64,000 nt of DNA. Source: an uncultured Gemmatimonadota bacterium. GTDB lineage: Bacteria; Gemmatimonadota; Gemmatimonadetes; Gemmatimonadales; Gemmatimonadaceae. Positions 1 to 10,009 of the stretch are shown here, piece after piece. The DNA lies in contig CADEFN010000003.1 in the NCBI GenBank assembly GCA_902826615.1, positions 310,001-374,000 of the forward strand, read 5' to 3'. How positions within the stretch are numbered: the stretch's first letter is position 1; each line of letters opens with the position of its first letter. The notes beneath the pieces are model-generated. The model saw only the letters and a program-made list of their open reading frames with translations. It was not told where the DNA came from and made no database searches. The position numbers and the translations under genes were made by a program.

Positions 1-1
1 C

Positions 2-493
2 ATTCCCAACATGCGGATTGCGTTGGGCTGGCATGTACGCGAAGTGGGCGGCAAGACCATTGTGTGGCACAACGGTGGCACCGGAGGTTTTCGCACCTTC
101 TTCGGTTTTGACCCGGCATCGGGCGCCCACGCCATGGTGTGGTCCAACACGTCCAGCAGCGTGGACGACCTCGGGTTGCATCTGATCGATCCGACCGTGC
201 CACGGCAGCCCGCGCTGGCTCAGCGCAACGAGGCGGTGCCTGCTGAAACCCTGCGCGGGTACGTTGGCTCGTACGCGCTGGCCCCGACTTTTGTCATCGC
301 TGTGACCGAAGAGCAAGGGAAGTTGTACGCCCAGGCCACCGGTCAGCCCCGTTTTCGCCTCTGGGCGGAGTCGGCGACCAACTTCTACCTGCGTGTGCTG
401 CCTGCGAAGGTGCGCTTTGCCCAGGACTCGTCAGGCGCAATGACGCTCACGCTCGAGCAGGGAGGGCAGCAGCAGAAGGCGACGCGCAAATAG
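2..493 (+). CDS. Serine hydrolase (beta-lactamase-like), C-terminal part
   Basis: The reading frame is open at the left edge, so the N-terminus with the Ser-x-x-Lys catalytic motif is outside the window. What is visible starts with GWHVREVGGKTIVWHNGGTG; the HNGGTGGF stretch is the position of the conserved H/KxGxTGGF motif that lines the active site in beta-lactamase/PBP4-like hydrolases. The last ~90 residues look like the small beta domain (DUF3471-like) that often ends these secreted enzymes. The substrate cannot be told. The assignment to the family is fairly firm, but whether it acts on peptides or esters is open. Confidence 0.75.
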   Translation: MPNMRIALGWHVREVGGKTIVWHNGGTGGFRTFFGFDPASGAHAMVWSNTSSSVDDLGLHLIDPTVPRQPALAQRNEAVPAETLRGYVGSYALAPTFVIAVTEEQGKLYAQATGQPRFRLWAESATNFYLRVLPAKVRFAQDSSGAMTLTLEQGGQQQKATRK

Positions 494-686
494 CAGAGTA
501 GCGAACGCCACCTGCACGCATCCCGCTTATCATCCGGGCCGCACACGTCCCAACTCTTCACTGTTGCTGCGCAGCGCTCCAATGGCCATGGCAGAGCTCG
601 ACACGGGAGGCGCACGATCGGGAAAAGGCGTAAACTTCCCTGCCCTCCACTGAGTCTGTTCATGCACCCTCCCCCACGCCCCTGAC

Positions 687-1268
687 ATGTCGGCAAGCAC
701 CGGTGTGGTTGGTTTGCTCCGTTCCCGCGCGGGACTCGCCGTACTGGCGCTCGCCGCGCTCGTCGTCTTTAGCGGCGCCCTCGACTATCTGAGTGACAAG
801 GCCTTCTACCCATGGGCGCTCGTGAAGCCCGGGCTGATGACGAGCTGGCGCGGCTCCCTGACCGCTGGCAACGGCGATCGTCTCACGGTCTCGGTGCAAC
901 TCCAGCGCGCACGTGGCTCGAGGGGACGGCGCGCCTGCGCCAAATGCAACCAGCTCGAGGGAGTGGCAGTCACCTGTAACGCCAAGGGGTATCGACGCAC
1001 CTATCGCGTCGCCGGATCGCCCAAGGACCGCCGAGGGACCGCGCTGCTGATCGGGGCCGCGCCCAACGTCACACCACCCCCGGATGGTCTCGAGCTCGAT
1101 GTCCTCAAGGGAAGCTGGGACGGCGCAGGGGTGCTAGAGATGATGGCGGACTTTCATTGGCGTCGCGGTCAATCCGCCATCTCGTCCAGCGACGACCCGG
1201 CGACTCAGCCCGTGCCCATCCGGTTGACTCCTCTGGAGAACGCGACCACGCGAGCGTGTGGCGAGTAG
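687..1268 (+). CDS. Hypothetical membrane-anchored protein
   Basis: 193 residues. An N-terminal hydrophobic stretch (about residues 15-33, GLAVLALAALVVFSGAL) should act as a signal anchor. The rest is a soluble, probably periplasmic domain with a CAKC pair near residue 84 and two further cysteines. I do not recognise the family. The 3' end overlaps the longest possible form of the downstream hydrolase gene, so the two may be co-transcribed. Confidence 0.6.
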   Translation: MSASTGVVGLLRSRAGLAVLALAALVVFSGALDYLSDKAFYPWALVKPGLMTSWRGSLTAGNGDRLTVSVQLQRARGSRGRRACAKCNQLEGVAVTCNAKGYRRTYRVAGSPKDRRGTALLIGAAPNVTPPPDGLELDVLKGSWDGAGVLEMMADFHWRRGQSAISSSDDPATQPVPIRLTPLENATTRACGE

Positions 1269-1308
1269 CGACGTCAGCACTTTGCGCCTGGGCCGAACTG
1301 AACCCATC

Positions 1309-2166
1309 ATGCATTCCGGCATTCGTCACCTGATGGTCCATGGCGCCGAGGGCACCGCGCCCTTCCCCGCCATCGTCCAGTACCCGACTGATGTGTCGGG
1401 ACCGGGGATGACCATCGGCCCCTACCATTTCGAAGCGACGCTCGACGCACCGCCGGCGTCTGGGCGCTTCCCGGTCTGTGTCATCTCGCACGGCGGCGGC
1501 GGCTCCCACCTGCTCTATCGGTCGATTGCCACGCACCTTGCGGTCAACGGCTACATCGTCGTCTGTCCCGAGCACCCGGGCGACAACCGCAACGATCGCT
1601 CGCAGACCAACACCGAGAATGCCGCTTTGCAGCGACCCACGCACGCCTCGCGTGCGATCGACGCCGTCTTCGCGGACCCACTGCTCGGCCCCGTGGCAGA
1701 CCCGTCGCGTGTCTGCGCCGCTGGGCACTCGATGGGTGGCTTCACCGCCCTCGCGCTCGCTGGTGGCCGGCCCTGGTCACGTCCTGGTGCGCGTGTACTC
1801 ACGCAGCCCGACGCACGCATCCGCGCGGCGGTCCTCCTCGCGCCGGCGACGGACTGGTTCCTCGGCCCCGGCTCGCTCACGGACGTCTCAGTACCGCTGC
1901 TCGTGCTGGCCGGAGAGCGGGACACGGTGACGCCACCGGCCTCAATCGAGCGCGCCCTCAAAGGGCTGCCGCCGGGGACGCCGGTCGATTTCGAAGTGAT
2001 ACCGGGCGCGGGACACTATTCCTTCTTGACGCCGTTCCCGGTGCAGATGCGACGCCCCGACTTTCCGCCCTCGACGGACCCGGAGGGATTCGACCGCGAG
2101 CGCTTTCACACCGAGTTGCCGGGGCGTGTGGAGGTGTTCCTGACTCAGGCGCTCGCGACGCGCTGA
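1309..2166 (+). CDS. Alpha/beta hydrolase, dienelactone hydrolase/PAF-acetylhydrolase-like
   Basis: 285 residues from the ATG at 1309; a GTG at 1258 would add 17 residues and overlap the previous gene, and neither start has a strong ribosome binding site. The protein shows the alpha/beta hydrolase plan: an oxyanion-hole strand VISHGGGGS, the nucleophile elbow GHSMGGF (Ser), an acid strand ERDTVTPP and a catalytic His in GAGHYSF. There is no signal peptide, so it is probably cytoplasmic. The family hydrolyses esters or lactones; the substrate is unknown. Confidence 0.8.
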   Translation: MHSGIRHLMVHGAEGTAPFPAIVQYPTDVSGPGMTIGPYHFEATLDAPPASGRFPVCVISHGGGGSHLLYRSIATHLAVNGYIVVCPEHPGDNRNDRSQTNTENAALQRPTHASRAIDAVFADPLLGPVADPSRVCAAGHSMGGFTALALAGGRPWSRPGARVLTQPDARIRAAVLLAPATDWFLGPGSLTDVSVPLLVLAGERDTVTPPASIERALKGLPPGTPVDFEVIPGAGHYSFLTPFPVQMRRPDFPPSTDPEGFDRERFHTELPGRVEVFLTQALATR

Positions 2167-2175
2167 TGGGCTCGT

Positions 2176-2200
2176 GAGACGCGGAGGGCGGCGGCGTCTC
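2176..2200. terminator. Possible bidirectional terminator hairpin
   Basis: Between the convergent hydrolase and glyA genes, GAGACGC (2176-2182) pairs with GCGTCTC (2194-2200). A second short inverted repeat, CTCGGC/GCCGAG, follows near 2233-2260. There is no T-run, so the role is inferred from position. Confidence 0.3.
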
Positions 2201-2270
2201 TGACCGCCGCTCAATCACGCCTGGCCCCGGAACTCGGCTCGCCCTAGGTCGCCGAGCCCGGACGTTCCCC

Positions 2271-3539
2271 CTACAGGTAGAGGGGGAAGCGGTTTGTCAG
2301 TGTACGCACGTCAGCCGCAACCGCCGAGTGCACCGCCACATCGTCAGGCGCCATCAGCACGCGATCGATCAGGCCGGCGATGGCTTCCATCTCCGGCTCC
2401 TTCATTCCGCGTGTTGTCACCGCCGGCGTGCCAATGCGGATGCCGCTCGTGACAAAGGGCGACTGCGTTTCCTTTGGCACCGTGTTCTTGTTGACCGTGA
2501 TAGCCGCCTTGTCGAGCGCCTGCTCGGCGACCTTGCCGGTCAGCCCCTTGCTCCGCAGATCGACCAGCATGAGGTGATTGTCGGTGCCACCCGACACCAC
2601 ATGATACCCGCGCGCGCCGAGTGCGGCAGCCAACGCCTTGGCATTGGCGACAATCTGGCCACAGTAGACTTTGAACTCGGGAGCGAGTGCTTCGCGGAAT
2701 GCCACGGCCTTGGCAGCGATGACATGTTCGAGCGGGCCACCCTGTGAACCAGGGAAGACCGCTTTGTCGACTGCCTTGGCGTGTTCGGCCTTGCAGAGGA
2801 TGATGCCGCCGCGCGGCCCACGGAGCGTTTTGTGCGTGGTGCTGGTGACGACATCGGCCAGCGGGATGGGCGAGGGATGATGACCCGTGGCGACCAGCCC
2901 GGCGATGTGCGCCATGTCCACCATGAAAAGGGCGCCCACCTCTTTGGAGATCTCGGCGAAGGCGACAAAGTCGATGGTGCGGGGATAGGCGCTGGCCCCG
3001 GCAATAATCATTTTGGGCCTTTCGCGGCGGGCAACGTCGCGGAGCATATCGTAGTCGATGTAGCCGTCTTCTTTCACCCCATAGTGCACGGCACGATAGA
3101 GGAGCCCGGAGTAGTTCACCGGAGAGCCATGGGTGAGGTGCCCACCCTGCGAGAGATCCTGCCCGAGGAGTGTGTCACCAGGCTTGAGAAAGGCGAGTGC
3201 CACCGCACTGTTGGCCGACGCACCGGAGTGCGGCTGCACATTGGCGTGGTCGGCGCCGAAAAGCTCCTTGACGCGCGCGATGGCCAGGTTCTCCACCTGG
3301 TCTACCACTTCGCAGCCGCCATAATACCGCTTGCCCGGCAACCCCTCGGCGTACTTGTTGGTCAGGGGCGATCCCATGGCCTCCAGCACCGCCGGCGACA
3401 CGAAGTTTTCGCTGGCAATCAGCTCGATGCCATGCGACTGACGCGCCGTTTCTTCCGCGACCAGTGCGGCAATTTCGGGGTCTGCTGCGCTGAGCGCGGC
3501 GCCGGGGGGCCGGCGGTCCCACCTGTTCCAGTCGGTCAT
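2271..3539 (-). CDS. glyA: Serine hydroxymethyltransferase
   Basis: 422 residues, the usual length. It interconverts serine and glycine with tetrahydrofolate as the one-carbon carrier, using PLP. The PLP lysine lies in [16 protein letters not shown]; other conserved blocks are LIASENFVS near the N-terminus, [11 protein letters not shown], and the C-terminal [12 protein letters not shown]. It is the last gene of a minus-strand run: its ATG overlaps the end of rpiB by 4 bp. The product feeds one-carbon units and glycine. Identification is secure. Confidence 0.97.
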   Translation of the reverse strand: MTDWNRWDRRPPGAALSAADPEIAALVAEETARQSHGIELIASENFVSPAVLEAMGSPLTNKYAEGLPGKRYYGGCEVVDQVENLAIARVKELFGADHANVQPHSGASANSAVALAFLKPGDTLLGQDLSQGGHLTHGSPVNYSGLLYRAVHYGVKEDGYIDYDMLRDVARRERPKMIIAGASAYPRTIDFVAFAEISKEVGALFMVDMAHIAGLVATGHHPSPIPLADVVTSTTHKTLRGPRGGIILCKAEHAKAVDKAVFPGSQGGPLEHVIAAKAVAFREALAPEFKVYCGQIVANAKALAAALGARGYHVVSGGTDNHLMLVDLRSKGLTGKVAEQALDKAAITVNKNTVPKETQSPFVTSGIRIGTPAVTTRGMKEPEMEAIAGLIDRVLMAPDDVAVHSAVAADVRTLTNRFPLYL

Positions 3540-3988
3540 TCGGAGTCCTCGGTGCGTTCGATCTTCTCGACGCGGGGCACATGCCGCCCGCCGTCGAATG
3601 GGGTGTTGAGCCAGGTATCGAGAATGGCGAGCGCGGCCTCTTCAGTGAGAAGGCGCGCGGGAAGGACCAGCACGTTGGCGTCGTTATGCCGACGCGCCAT
3701 CTCCGCCACCTCGGGCGTCCATGCCACCGCGGCACGCACATGCGGATACCGATTGGCCACATACGACATGCCAAGTCCGGTGCCGCAGAGCAACACACCG
3801 CGCTCCACATCACCGTGCGACACTTCCTTCGCCAGGGGATGTGCGTAGTCGGGGTAGTCGGTGGAAGCCACCGACGAAGTGCCCAGGTTCTCGACGTCGA
3901 ACCCTAACGAGGCGAGATGGGCGGCCAGCTTCTCTTTCAGCTCGAAGCCGGCGTGATCGGAGGCGATGGGGATTCTTTCGGGAGGCAC
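3536..3988 (-). CDS. rpiB: Ribose-5-phosphate isomerase B
   Basis: 150 residues, normal for the RpiB/LacAB family that interconverts ribose 5-phosphate and ribulose 5-phosphate. The conserved N-terminus [13 protein letters not shown], the catalytic cysteine in [10 protein letters not shown] and the RAAVAW segment are all present. The start is a GTG at 3988, which lies inside the first unit of a 9-bp tandem repeat array, so no ordinary Shine-Dalgarno sequence is visible. The 3' end overlaps glyA by 4 bp, implying translational coupling. RpiB next to GlyA is a common pairing. Confidence 0.93.
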   Translation of the reverse strand: MPPERIPIASDHAGFELKEKLAAHLASLGFDVENLGTSSVASTDYPDYAHPLAKEVSHGDVERGVLLCGTGLGMSYVANRYPHVRAAVAWTPEVAEMARRHNDANVLVLPARLLTEEAALAILDTWLNTPFDGGRHVPRVEKIERTEDSE

Positions 3989-4070
3989 GGGAGGGGCGGA
4001 GGCACGGGAAGCACGGGAGGCACGGAAAGGACGGGAGGCACGCGAAGCACGGGAAGCACGAGAAGCACGT
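3982..4070. repeat. 9-bp tandem repeat array, GARGNACGN units
   Basis: About ten units of a 9-bp motif (GAAGCACGG, GAGGCACGG, GAAGCACGA and close variants) run head to tail, with one 1-bp slip near 4000. The array covers the start of rpiB and its upstream region. Arrays of the same unit occur at 4122-4157 (inverted), 63447-63491 and 63601-63645 (inverted). Confidence 0.85.
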
Positions 4071-4121
4071 CCTGAAAGATAGCTGGCCAGACATTCAGCG
4101 CGAGGACAACGATTCGCTCGC

Positions 4122-4157
4122 CCTTCCGTGCTTCTCGTGCTACTCGTGCTACTCGTG
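4122..4157. repeat. Inverted copy of the 9-bp tandem array
   Basis: Four units reading CCTTCCGTG, CTTCTCGTG, CTACTCGTG, CTACTCGTG, the reverse complement of the units at 3982-4070. The two arrays bracket about 50 bp and could pair in RNA or single-stranded DNA. The array ends 2 bp from the stop codon of the leucine dehydrogenase-type gene. Confidence 0.8.
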
Positions 4158-4159
4158 CC

Positions 4160-5233
4160 TCAGCCCTTCCGTGGCCACTGCGGCCAGGTCCGCACCAGAC
4201 CCCCTACCGCCTGCAGCCGGCGCTCGGCCAGGCGATCCGCGGCTTCGTACGTCGGAATCCCCTGCTCTCTCGCAATCTCGAAGACACCCAGCGTCGTCTC
4301 ATAGATCTCGTCGGCCTTGCGGAGCGCACGCTGTGAACTCCAGCCGGCGAGTTCGCTGTACACATTGATCACGCCGCCGGCATTGGCCACAAAGTCGGGC
4401 GCGTACAGAATCCCGCGCTGTTCCAGCTCGACTCCGTGCCGCTCTTCCAGGAGCTGGTTGTTTGCGGCACCAGCCACAATCTCCACACGCAATTTGGATA
4501 TCGTCGTGTCATTCAGAATGCCGCCCAGGGCGCACGGGGCGAAGATGTCGGCCTGCACCGAATAGATCTGGTCGAGGTCCACGGCACGGGCCCCGAATTC
4601 ATCGACGGCTCGTTTGACTCGAACGGCGTCGATGTCGGTGACGACGAGAATGGCGCCATGCGCGTGCAGCTCTTTGCACAGGAAGTAACCCACATGCCCG
4701 AGGCCCTGTACGGCAATCGTTTTGCCTTCGATGGCGTCACTTCCCCAACGATGACGTGCACAGGCCTGAATGGAACGGAACACCCCGCGTGCCGTAACCG
4801 GAGAGGGATCACCCGACCGTGTAGCGAGACCAGCGACGTATTCGGTCTCCATATGCACAAAGTCCATGTCGGCAGTGCTGGTGCCAACGTCTTCGGCGGT
4901 CACATATCGCCCGCCCAGCGACTCCACAAAGCGGCCATGCGCCCGGAAGACCATCTCCCGCTTGAGCGTGCGGTTGTCGCCGATGATCACCGCCTTGCCA
5001 CCACCCAGATTGAGCCCGGCTACTGCGTTCTTGTAGGTCATGCCGCGCGCGAGACGCAGCGCATCAACAATGGCCTCTTCATCCGATGCATACTGCCAGA
5101 ACCGTGTGCCGCCCAGGGCCGGGCCGAGTGTGGTATCGTGAATGGCAATGATCCCGCGATAGCCGCTGACCTTGTCATGACAAAGGACCAGCTGCTCGTG
5201 CCCCATCGAGGCAATAACATCAAAGGTGTTCAT
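4160..5233 (-). CDS. Leucine/valine-type amino acid dehydrogenase
   Basis: 357 residues, matching the Glu/Leu/Phe/Val dehydrogenase family. It should catalyse NAD-dependent oxidative deamination of branched-chain amino acids to 2-oxo acids. Visible motifs: the substrate pocket GPALGGTR, catalytic lysine in NLGGGKAVI, an aspartate in VTAEDVGTS, the Rossmann segment [11 protein letters not shown], and [11 protein letters not shown]. The glutamate dehydrogenase subfamily is usually longer (about 410-450 residues), so leucine or valine is the better guess. It sits 40 bp downstream of an acyl-CoA dehydrogenase in a degradative operon, which agrees with branched-chain amino acid catabolism. Confidence 0.87.
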   Translation of the reverse strand: MNTFDVIASMGHEQLVLCHDKVSGYRGIIAIHDTTLGPALGGTRFWQYASDEEAIVDALRLARGMTYKNAVAGLNLGGGKAVIIGDNRTLKREMVFRAHGRFVESLGGRYVTAEDVGTSTADMDFVHMETEYVAGLATRSGDPSPVTARGVFRSIQACARHRWGSDAIEGKTIAVQGLGHVGYFLCKELHAHGAILVVTDIDAVRVKRAVDEFGARAVDLDQIYSVQADIFAPCALGGILNDTTISKLRVEIVAGAANNQLLEERHGVELEQRGILYAPDFVANAGGVINVYSELAGWSSQRALRKADEIYETTLGVFEIAREQGIPTYEAADRLAERRLQAVGGLVRTWPQWPRKG

Positions 5234-5273
5234 GTGTTGTGTGCTGGTGATTGAATGCCCCTCCGCCCCTCCC

Positions 5274-6437
5274 CTAACTCCTGGCGTACAACTCCCGCGC
5301 GATGACGATGCGCTGGATTTCCGACGTCCCCTCGTAGATCTCGGTGACCTTCGCGTCGCGGAAGAGCCGCTCGACGGGATACTCCTTCACGTAGCCGTAG
5401 CCACCAAAAATCTGAATGGCCTGCGTGGTGACCCACATGGCGGTCTCGGTGGCCTGCAGCTTGGCCATCGAGGCAAACTGGGTGACGGGCTCACCGCGAT
5501 CCTTGGCCGACGCCGCAGCATAGAGCAGCGCGCGCGACGAGGTGACCCGCGTGGCCATGTCAGCAAGCTTGAACTGGACGCCCTGAAACTCCTTGATGGG
5601 TTTGCCGAATTGCTTGCGCTCCGCAGCGTACGCCACCGAATGCTCGAGTGCAGCCCGGGCAATCCCGATAGCCTGCGCACTGATACCTAAACGGCCATTG
5701 TCGAGCGACTGCATGGCATAGACAAAGCCCATCCCTTCCTCGCCGAGCAGGTTGGCCTTTGGCACACGGAGGCCATCGAGCACGAGCTGCACAGTTGGAT
5801 CACCACGCAGCCCCATCTTGTCTTCCTTCTTCCCGATATGCAGCCCCGGCATGTCCGGGGTCAGGATGAAGGTACTGATGCCGCGCGCCCCTTTGCGTTC
5901 CCCCGGCGTGTCGGTGCGAGCCATGCACAGGATGACGTCGGCCATGGAGCCATGTGACACCCACGCCTTGGTGCCTTCCAGGACGTAGTGATCGCCGTCT
6001 TTTGTGGCCTGCGCCCGCAATGAGGCCGCATCAGAGCCTGCCTCGGGCTCGGACAGAGCAAAGGCGCCTAACAACTCACCCCGTGCCATCCCCTTGAGGT
6101 AGCGATCCTTCTGCTCGGCGCTGCCCCAGCGCAGGATCATCTGCGTGGGGAGCGAATTGTGCACGCTCATGAGCACCGCGACCGAGGCGTCGACCGCGGC
6201 GATTTCCTCGAGGGCAACGAGATAGGTGCAGGTATCGAGTCCCTGCCCATCATACTCCTCGGGGATCATCATGCCGAGAAAGCCGAGGGCGGCGAGTTTG
6301 CCCACCACCTCCCGATCGAACGACGCATCACGATCCCAACGCACACTATGCGGCGCCAGCTCGGCGCGCGCAAACGATCGCGCGGCCTGCTGAATGGCCC
6401 TCTGTTCTTCAGTGAGAGGTATCAGTGCCCAGGACAT
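5274..6437 (-). CDS. Acyl-CoA dehydrogenase (short/branched chain type)
   Basis: 387 residues, normal for FAD-dependent acyl-CoA dehydrogenases, which introduce the alpha-beta double bond and pass electrons to ETF. The FAD/substrate signature [12 protein letters not shown], the FAD-binding [16 protein letters not shown] and the C-terminal [14 protein letters not shown] are present; the glutamate in YEGTSE is the catalytic base position of short-chain enzymes. The gene starts 3 bp after the 3-hydroxyacyl-CoA dehydrogenase gene ends. Butyryl-CoA, isobutyryl-CoA or isovaleryl-CoA would all fit; sequence alone does not decide. Confidence 0.92.
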   Translation of the reverse strand: MSWALIPLTEEQRAIQQAARSFARAELAPHSVRWDRDASFDREVVGKLAALGFLGMMIPEEYDGQGLDTCTYLVALEEIAAVDASVAVLMSVHNSLPTQMILRWGSAEQKDRYLKGMARGELLGAFALSEPEAGSDAASLRAQATKDGDHYVLEGTKAWVSHGSMADVILCMARTDTPGERKGARGISTFILTPDMPGLHIGKKEDKMGLRGDPTVQLVLDGLRVPKANLLGEEGMGFVYAMQSLDNGRLGISAQAIGIARAALEHSVAYAAERKQFGKPIKEFQGVQFKLADMATRVTSSRALLYAAASAKDRGEPVTQFASMAKLQATETAMWVTTQAIQIFGGYGYVKEYPVERLFRDAKVTEIYEGTSEIQRIVIARELYARS

Positions 6438-6440
6438 CTA

Positions 6441-7292
6441 TCAGCTGCCGTAAGCGTAGAACCCTCGCCCGGACTTGCGGCCCAGCCAGCCTGCCGCCAC
6501 GTACTTCCGAAGCAGGGGCGATGGGCGGTACTTGGGATCCCCAAGCCCCGTGTGCAGCACTTCGAGAATCGAGAGACAGGTATCGAGACCGATGAGATCG
6601 GCCAGGGCCAGCGGTCCCATCGGATGATTCATCCCGAGCTTCATCACGGTATCAATAGCCTCGGCAGACCCCACGCCTTCCATGAGACACTGAATCGCCT
6701 CGTTGATCATCGGCATGAGGATCCGGTTGGCAACAAAGCCGGGATAGTCGCTCACCTCTACCGGCGTCTTGCCCACGGCGCGCGACAGCTCGAGGACACG
6801 AGTGGTGGTGGCGTCGCTTGTGGCCAGACCGCGAATCACTTCCACCAGCTGCATGACCGGCACCGGATTCATGAAGTGCATTCCGATGACATGTTCGGGG
6901 CGTTTGGTGACCGCCGCGATGGTGGTGATCGAAATGGAGCTGGTGTTGGTCGCGAGAATGGCCCCGGGTGCGGCCAGGCGATCGAGGTCCCGGAAGATGC
7001 GGGCCTTGAGATCGGCATTTTCGGTGGCAGCTTCGATCACCAGGGTCGCACCCGCCACCGCGGCGAGGTCCGTGGCTTCGGTCAGGCGAGCGAGGGCGGC
7101 ATCTTTGGCGGCCGCATCGAGGGTGCCCTTCTTCACCTGGCGATCCATGTTTTTCTCGATGGTGCCCCGCCCCTTCGCGAGTGCGTCCGCCGAGACGTCG
7201 ATCATGGTCACGGGATAGCCGGCCTGCGCAAAGACATGCGCGATGCCGTTGCCCATTTGTCCCGCGCCGATCACGGCGATGGTGTCAGTCAT
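6441..7292 (-). CDS. 3-hydroxybutyryl-CoA dehydrogenase
   Basis: 283 residues from the ATG at 7292. Longer in-frame starts exist but would read far back into the upstream gene, and the start chosen gives the family N-terminus [20 protein letters not shown] with the NAD-binding GxGxMG. Further family marks are NTSSISIT, the catalytic His in [17 protein letters not shown] and the C-terminal domain [16 protein letters not shown]. It oxidises 3-hydroxyacyl-CoA to 3-oxoacyl-CoA. The start overlaps the end of the CPBP gene by 8 bp. Together with thiolase and acyl-CoA dehydrogenase it forms a nearly complete short-chain beta-oxidation set, lacking an enoyl-CoA hydratase here. Confidence 0.93.
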   Translation of the reverse strand: MTDTIAVIGAGQMGNGIAHVFAQAGYPVTMIDVSADALAKGRGTIEKNMDRQVKKGTLDAAAKDAALARLTEATDLAAVAGATLVIEAATENADLKARIFRDLDRLAAPGAILATNTSSISITTIAAVTKRPEHVIGMHFMNPVPVMQLVEVIRGLATSDATTTRVLELSRAVGKTPVEVSDYPGFVANRILMPMINEAIQCLMEGVGSAEAIDTVMKLGMNHPMGPLALADLIGLDTCLSILEVLHTGLGDPKYRPSPLLRKYVAAGWLGRKSGRGFYAYGS

Positions 7293-8187
7293 GAGTCTGC
7301 TCCACGGCCTTGCGCCGCAGCATGAGGTAGATGCCGGCTGCGAGACCGACGCCAGTAAGGAGCCCCGCCTCGGGGCCCCACGCTCCACCGGTCGCCCAGT
7401 CGGGACCGGAATCAACAATTCGATAGTTGGGTGTGCCCATCCCGATACCACTCACGGCACTGTGCAGCACACCGGCCATCACGAAGTTCCAGGAGACGTG
7501 TGCCGCCCACGCCGCATACAAACTCCCGGTGGCCACCCGAATGCCGCCAAGGAAAATGCCAGCCAGGGTGACCAGGGCAACCGACTGCCAGGTGGCGCCT
7601 GCATTCTGAATGTGGAGCAACCCGAAGACAACTGACGTGGCCACAATCGTCCGGCGCGCGCCGATCAGCTCGCGCAAGCAGGAGAACGCATACCCTCGGC
7701 ACAGCAACTCTTCCCAGAGCGCCGCAGGAAGCAGTACCGCCAGCGACGACACCGCCGCGGCCACCCAGCTCCCCGGCGCCGAGGGCTCAACCCTGAGCCA
7801 TCGTACCAGCAGCAGCACGAGCGCGGGCACCCCCACCGCAATCGCACCTAACGCGGCGCCGGTCCCGAGTGCACGCGGCGTGAAGTGCGCGCGTCCGAAC
7901 CCGATGGACGACCACCCCAGTGGCTCCACCGCCCGAAAGGTCCACCAGTGTCCGAGGACGAGGCCAAACGCCATCTGCAGGTAGAAGGCAGGGACATCGA
8001 TGCCGAGCCGCTCGGGGGGAAGCAACCCGAGTGCCGCCCGGCTCCCCAGCACGCCGGCCGACGTGGCCACGATGAAAAAGCCGAGCCGTACCGGCAGCGA
8101 GAGCCGCGGCCGGTCGCCCGCTGCCATCGGTGAGGAGACGCCGGGGTGGGGAGGCCGAACGGCGCTCACCGTCGACCTCAGCTGCAC
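7285..8187 (-). CDS. CPBP-family intramembrane metalloprotease
   Basis: 300 residues with about eight hydrophobic segments. The CPBP/Abi hallmark is present: EELLCRG (EExxxR), FGLLHIQN (His) and HVSWNFVMA (HxxxN), which together make the membrane-embedded metal site seen in Rce1-type proteases. The GTG start at 8187 directly abuts the thiolase stop codon; an internal ATG at 8127 would remove 20 residues. The gene sits between two beta-oxidation genes with tight junctions on both sides, so it is co-transcribed with them. Its substrate is unknown; some family members have no shown protease activity. Confidence 0.85.
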   Translation of the reverse strand: MQLRSTVSAVRPPHPGVSSPMAAGDRPRLSLPVRLGFFIVATSAGVLGSRAALGLLPPERLGIDVPAFYLQMAFGLVLGHWWTFRAVEPLGWSSIGFGRAHFTPRALGTGAALGAIAVGVPALVLLLVRWLRVEPSAPGSWVAAAVSSLAVLLPAALWEELLCRGYAFSCLRELIGARRTIVATSVVFGLLHIQNAGATWQSVALVTLAGIFLGGIRVATGSLYAAWAAHVSWNFVMAGVLHSAVSGIGMGTPNYRIVDSGPDWATGGAWGPEAGLLTGVGLAAGIYLMLRRKAVEQTHD

Positions 8188-9396
8188 TCAGACCGCGCGC
8201 GTTACCGAGAGCGCGACGGCGTCACCACCACCAAGGCACAATGTCGCCAGGCCTCGCTCCTTGCCGCGATCGGCCAAGGCGTGCAGCAACGTGATCAAAA
8301 CGCGGGCCCCCGAGGCGCCGATGGGGTGCCCCAGTGCAATCGCGCCGCCATTCACATTCACGCGATCCCAATCCCATCCGAGACCGTCGCCATCAGCAAG
8401 TGCCTGCGAGGCAAAGGCCTCATTGGCTTCGATCAGGTCGTAGTCACCGATGGTGGTGCCCGCGGCGCGCATCAGGTTCTGCACGGCGGTGATGGGCGCA
8501 AAGAAGAGATCCTGCGGCTCCACTGCACCGGTTGAGTAGGCGTCGACACGGCCGAGGATCTTGAGGCCATGCGCCTTGGCGTATGCCAGCGATGTCACCA
8601 CCAGCGCCGCGCCGCCGTCGTTGAGCGACGACGCATTGGCCGCGGTCACGGTAAGCTGAGCCGATGTGTCCTTGCCCGGAAAGGCGGGACGCAACTTGCC
8701 TAACGCCTCGAGCGAGGAATCCTTGCGCGGCCCTTCGTCGGCCGACACAATGGTCGGTCCCTTCTTGCCGGGGATTTCGACGGGCACAATTTCGGCCGCA
8801 AACTTGCCGGCTTCCTGCGCAGCGGCCGCCTTGAGGTGGGACTGGAGCGCGAACTCATCCTGGCGCGCCCGCGTGATGCCGGCCTTCTGGGCCGTGTACT
8901 CCGCATGCCCACCCATGTGCACATCGCAGACGGCACACCAGAGCCCGTCCCTGATCATCCCGTCGACAATCGGCTGATCGCCCAGCTTGATCCCGTTCCG
9001 GTATCCATAGAGGTAGTGCGGCGCATTGGACATGGACTCCTGTCCCCCGGCCACCACTACCTCACGATCCCCGGCTTTGATGGCCTGCGCGGCGAGCATC
9101 ACGGCCTTGAGCCCCGAGCCACACACCTTGTTGATGGTCATGGCCGACACCGACGCCGGGATACCGGCCTTGAGCATGGCCTGTCGTGCCGGCGCCTGAC
9201 CCGCGCCACCCTGGATCACGTGCCCCATGATCACTTCCTGCACTTCACTGGCGGCTACGCCAGACCGCTTGACCGCCTCGCGGATGACCAGGGCGCCGAG
9301 TTCGGGGGCCGAAAGACTGCTCAGACCACCGAGATACTTGCCGATGGGGGTCCTGGCGGCCCCGACGATCACGGGTATACGTGCAGAATCAGTCAT
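8188..9396 (-). CDS. Acetyl-CoA acetyltransferase (thiolase)
   Basis: 402 residues from the ATG at 9396; a longer frame adds 16 residues with no family similarity. Thiolase marks: the nucleophilic Cys in INKVCGSGLKAV, the GGQESMSNAPH block, NGGAIALGHPIGASGAR with the catalytic His, and the second Cys in LCLGGGDAVAL. It condenses or cleaves acetoacetyl-CoA. It is the first gene of the minus-strand metabolic operon; an upstream lipoprotein gene is about 100 bp away on the same strand. The spacing to the CPBP gene is zero. Confidence 0.94.
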   Translation of the reverse strand: MTDSARIPVIVGAARTPIGKYLGGLSSLSAPELGALVIREAVKRSGVAASEVQEVIMGHVIQGGAGQAPARQAMLKAGIPASVSAMTINKVCGSGLKAVMLAAQAIKAGDREVVVAGGQESMSNAPHYLYGYRNGIKLGDQPIVDGMIRDGLWCAVCDVHMGGHAEYTAQKAGITRARQDEFALQSHLKAAAAQEAGKFAAEIVPVEIPGKKGPTIVSADEGPRKDSSLEALGKLRPAFPGKDTSAQLTVTAANASSLNDGGAALVVTSLAYAKAHGLKILGRVDAYSTGAVEPQDLFFAPITAVQNLMRAAGTTIGDYDLIEANEAFASQALADGDGLGWDWDRVNVNGGAIALGHPIGASGARVLITLLHALADRGKERGLATLCLGGGDAVALSVTRAV

Positions 9397-9499
9397 TGCT
9401 GTCAGAAGGTGCGCGGTGTGGGAGCGCAAAGGTTTGCGCCACACGTGAAAATAAGCACCCTGCCGGGGTGCCGTGCAGCCAGACTTTCGACGTGTCGCG

Positions 9500-9892
9500 C
9501 TACCGCGCCGTCACGGTGACCGAAAGCTGGGCGGTGACGGCCTGCACCTCGGTCCCGCTGGCCGTGATGATGGCGGTCACGGTACCCAGTGTGGCGTTCG
9601 TATCAGCCCGGACCGGAATCCGGAACGCGTTGGTCGACGTGGTGCTGATACTCGGCGCCGTCACCCCGTTCGGCAGCCCGCTGAAGGTCACACCCACCAC
9701 GCTGGTATAGTCGGTACGGGTAATGGAAATCCGGACCGTGTCCACCCCGCCGCGTGGAATGACGACCGGGCTGGTGGTGATGGCGATTTTCGGCTGGGGC
9801 GGCTGAGGTCCCACCACCGTGACCTTGCTGTCGCCGGGACTGCAGGCAACGAGGGCGAGCGAGAGGCCGACAAGAGGGAGAGCAGAACGCAT
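9500..9892 (-). CDS. Small lipoprotein, unknown function
   Basis: 130 residues from the ATG at 9892. The N-terminus MRSALPLVGLSLALVACS is a lipoprotein signal with the lipidated Cys at about residue 17. The mature part is rich in Thr, Ser and Val in alternating patterns (ITRTDYTSVVGVTFSGLP) and looks like one Ig-like beta-sandwich domain. No catalytic motif is visible. A longer frame reaching back to 9976 has no signal at its start and is unlikely. Confidence 0.7.
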   Translation of the reverse strand: MRSALPLVGLSLALVACSPGDSKVTVVGPQPPQPKIAITTSPVVIPRGGVDTVRISITRTDYTSVVGVTFSGLPNGVTAPSISTTSTNAFRIPVRADTNATLGTVTAIITASGTEVQAVTAQLSVTVTAR

Positions 9893-10009
9893 GGACGGGC
9901 CAGGGAAAGCGAAATCGGTGTGAATTCGACCGCCTGTTGAATGTATCCCGTGGCGGTCCGTTGCCCCACTGGGCATCTTCCCGGCGCGTTCCCCTCACGG
10001 AGCCCCACT

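Noticed and set aside
2781-3848. A long plus-strand reading frame opposite glyA and rpiB
   Set aside because: It is a high-GC shadow frame; the minus-strand products are clear family members.
3982-4157. CRISPR array
   Set aside because: Units are 9 bp, contiguous and without spacers.
3721-4368. Lysine- and histidine-rich reading frames over the 9-bp arrays
   Set aside because: They are translations of the tandem repeats and cross genes on the other strand.
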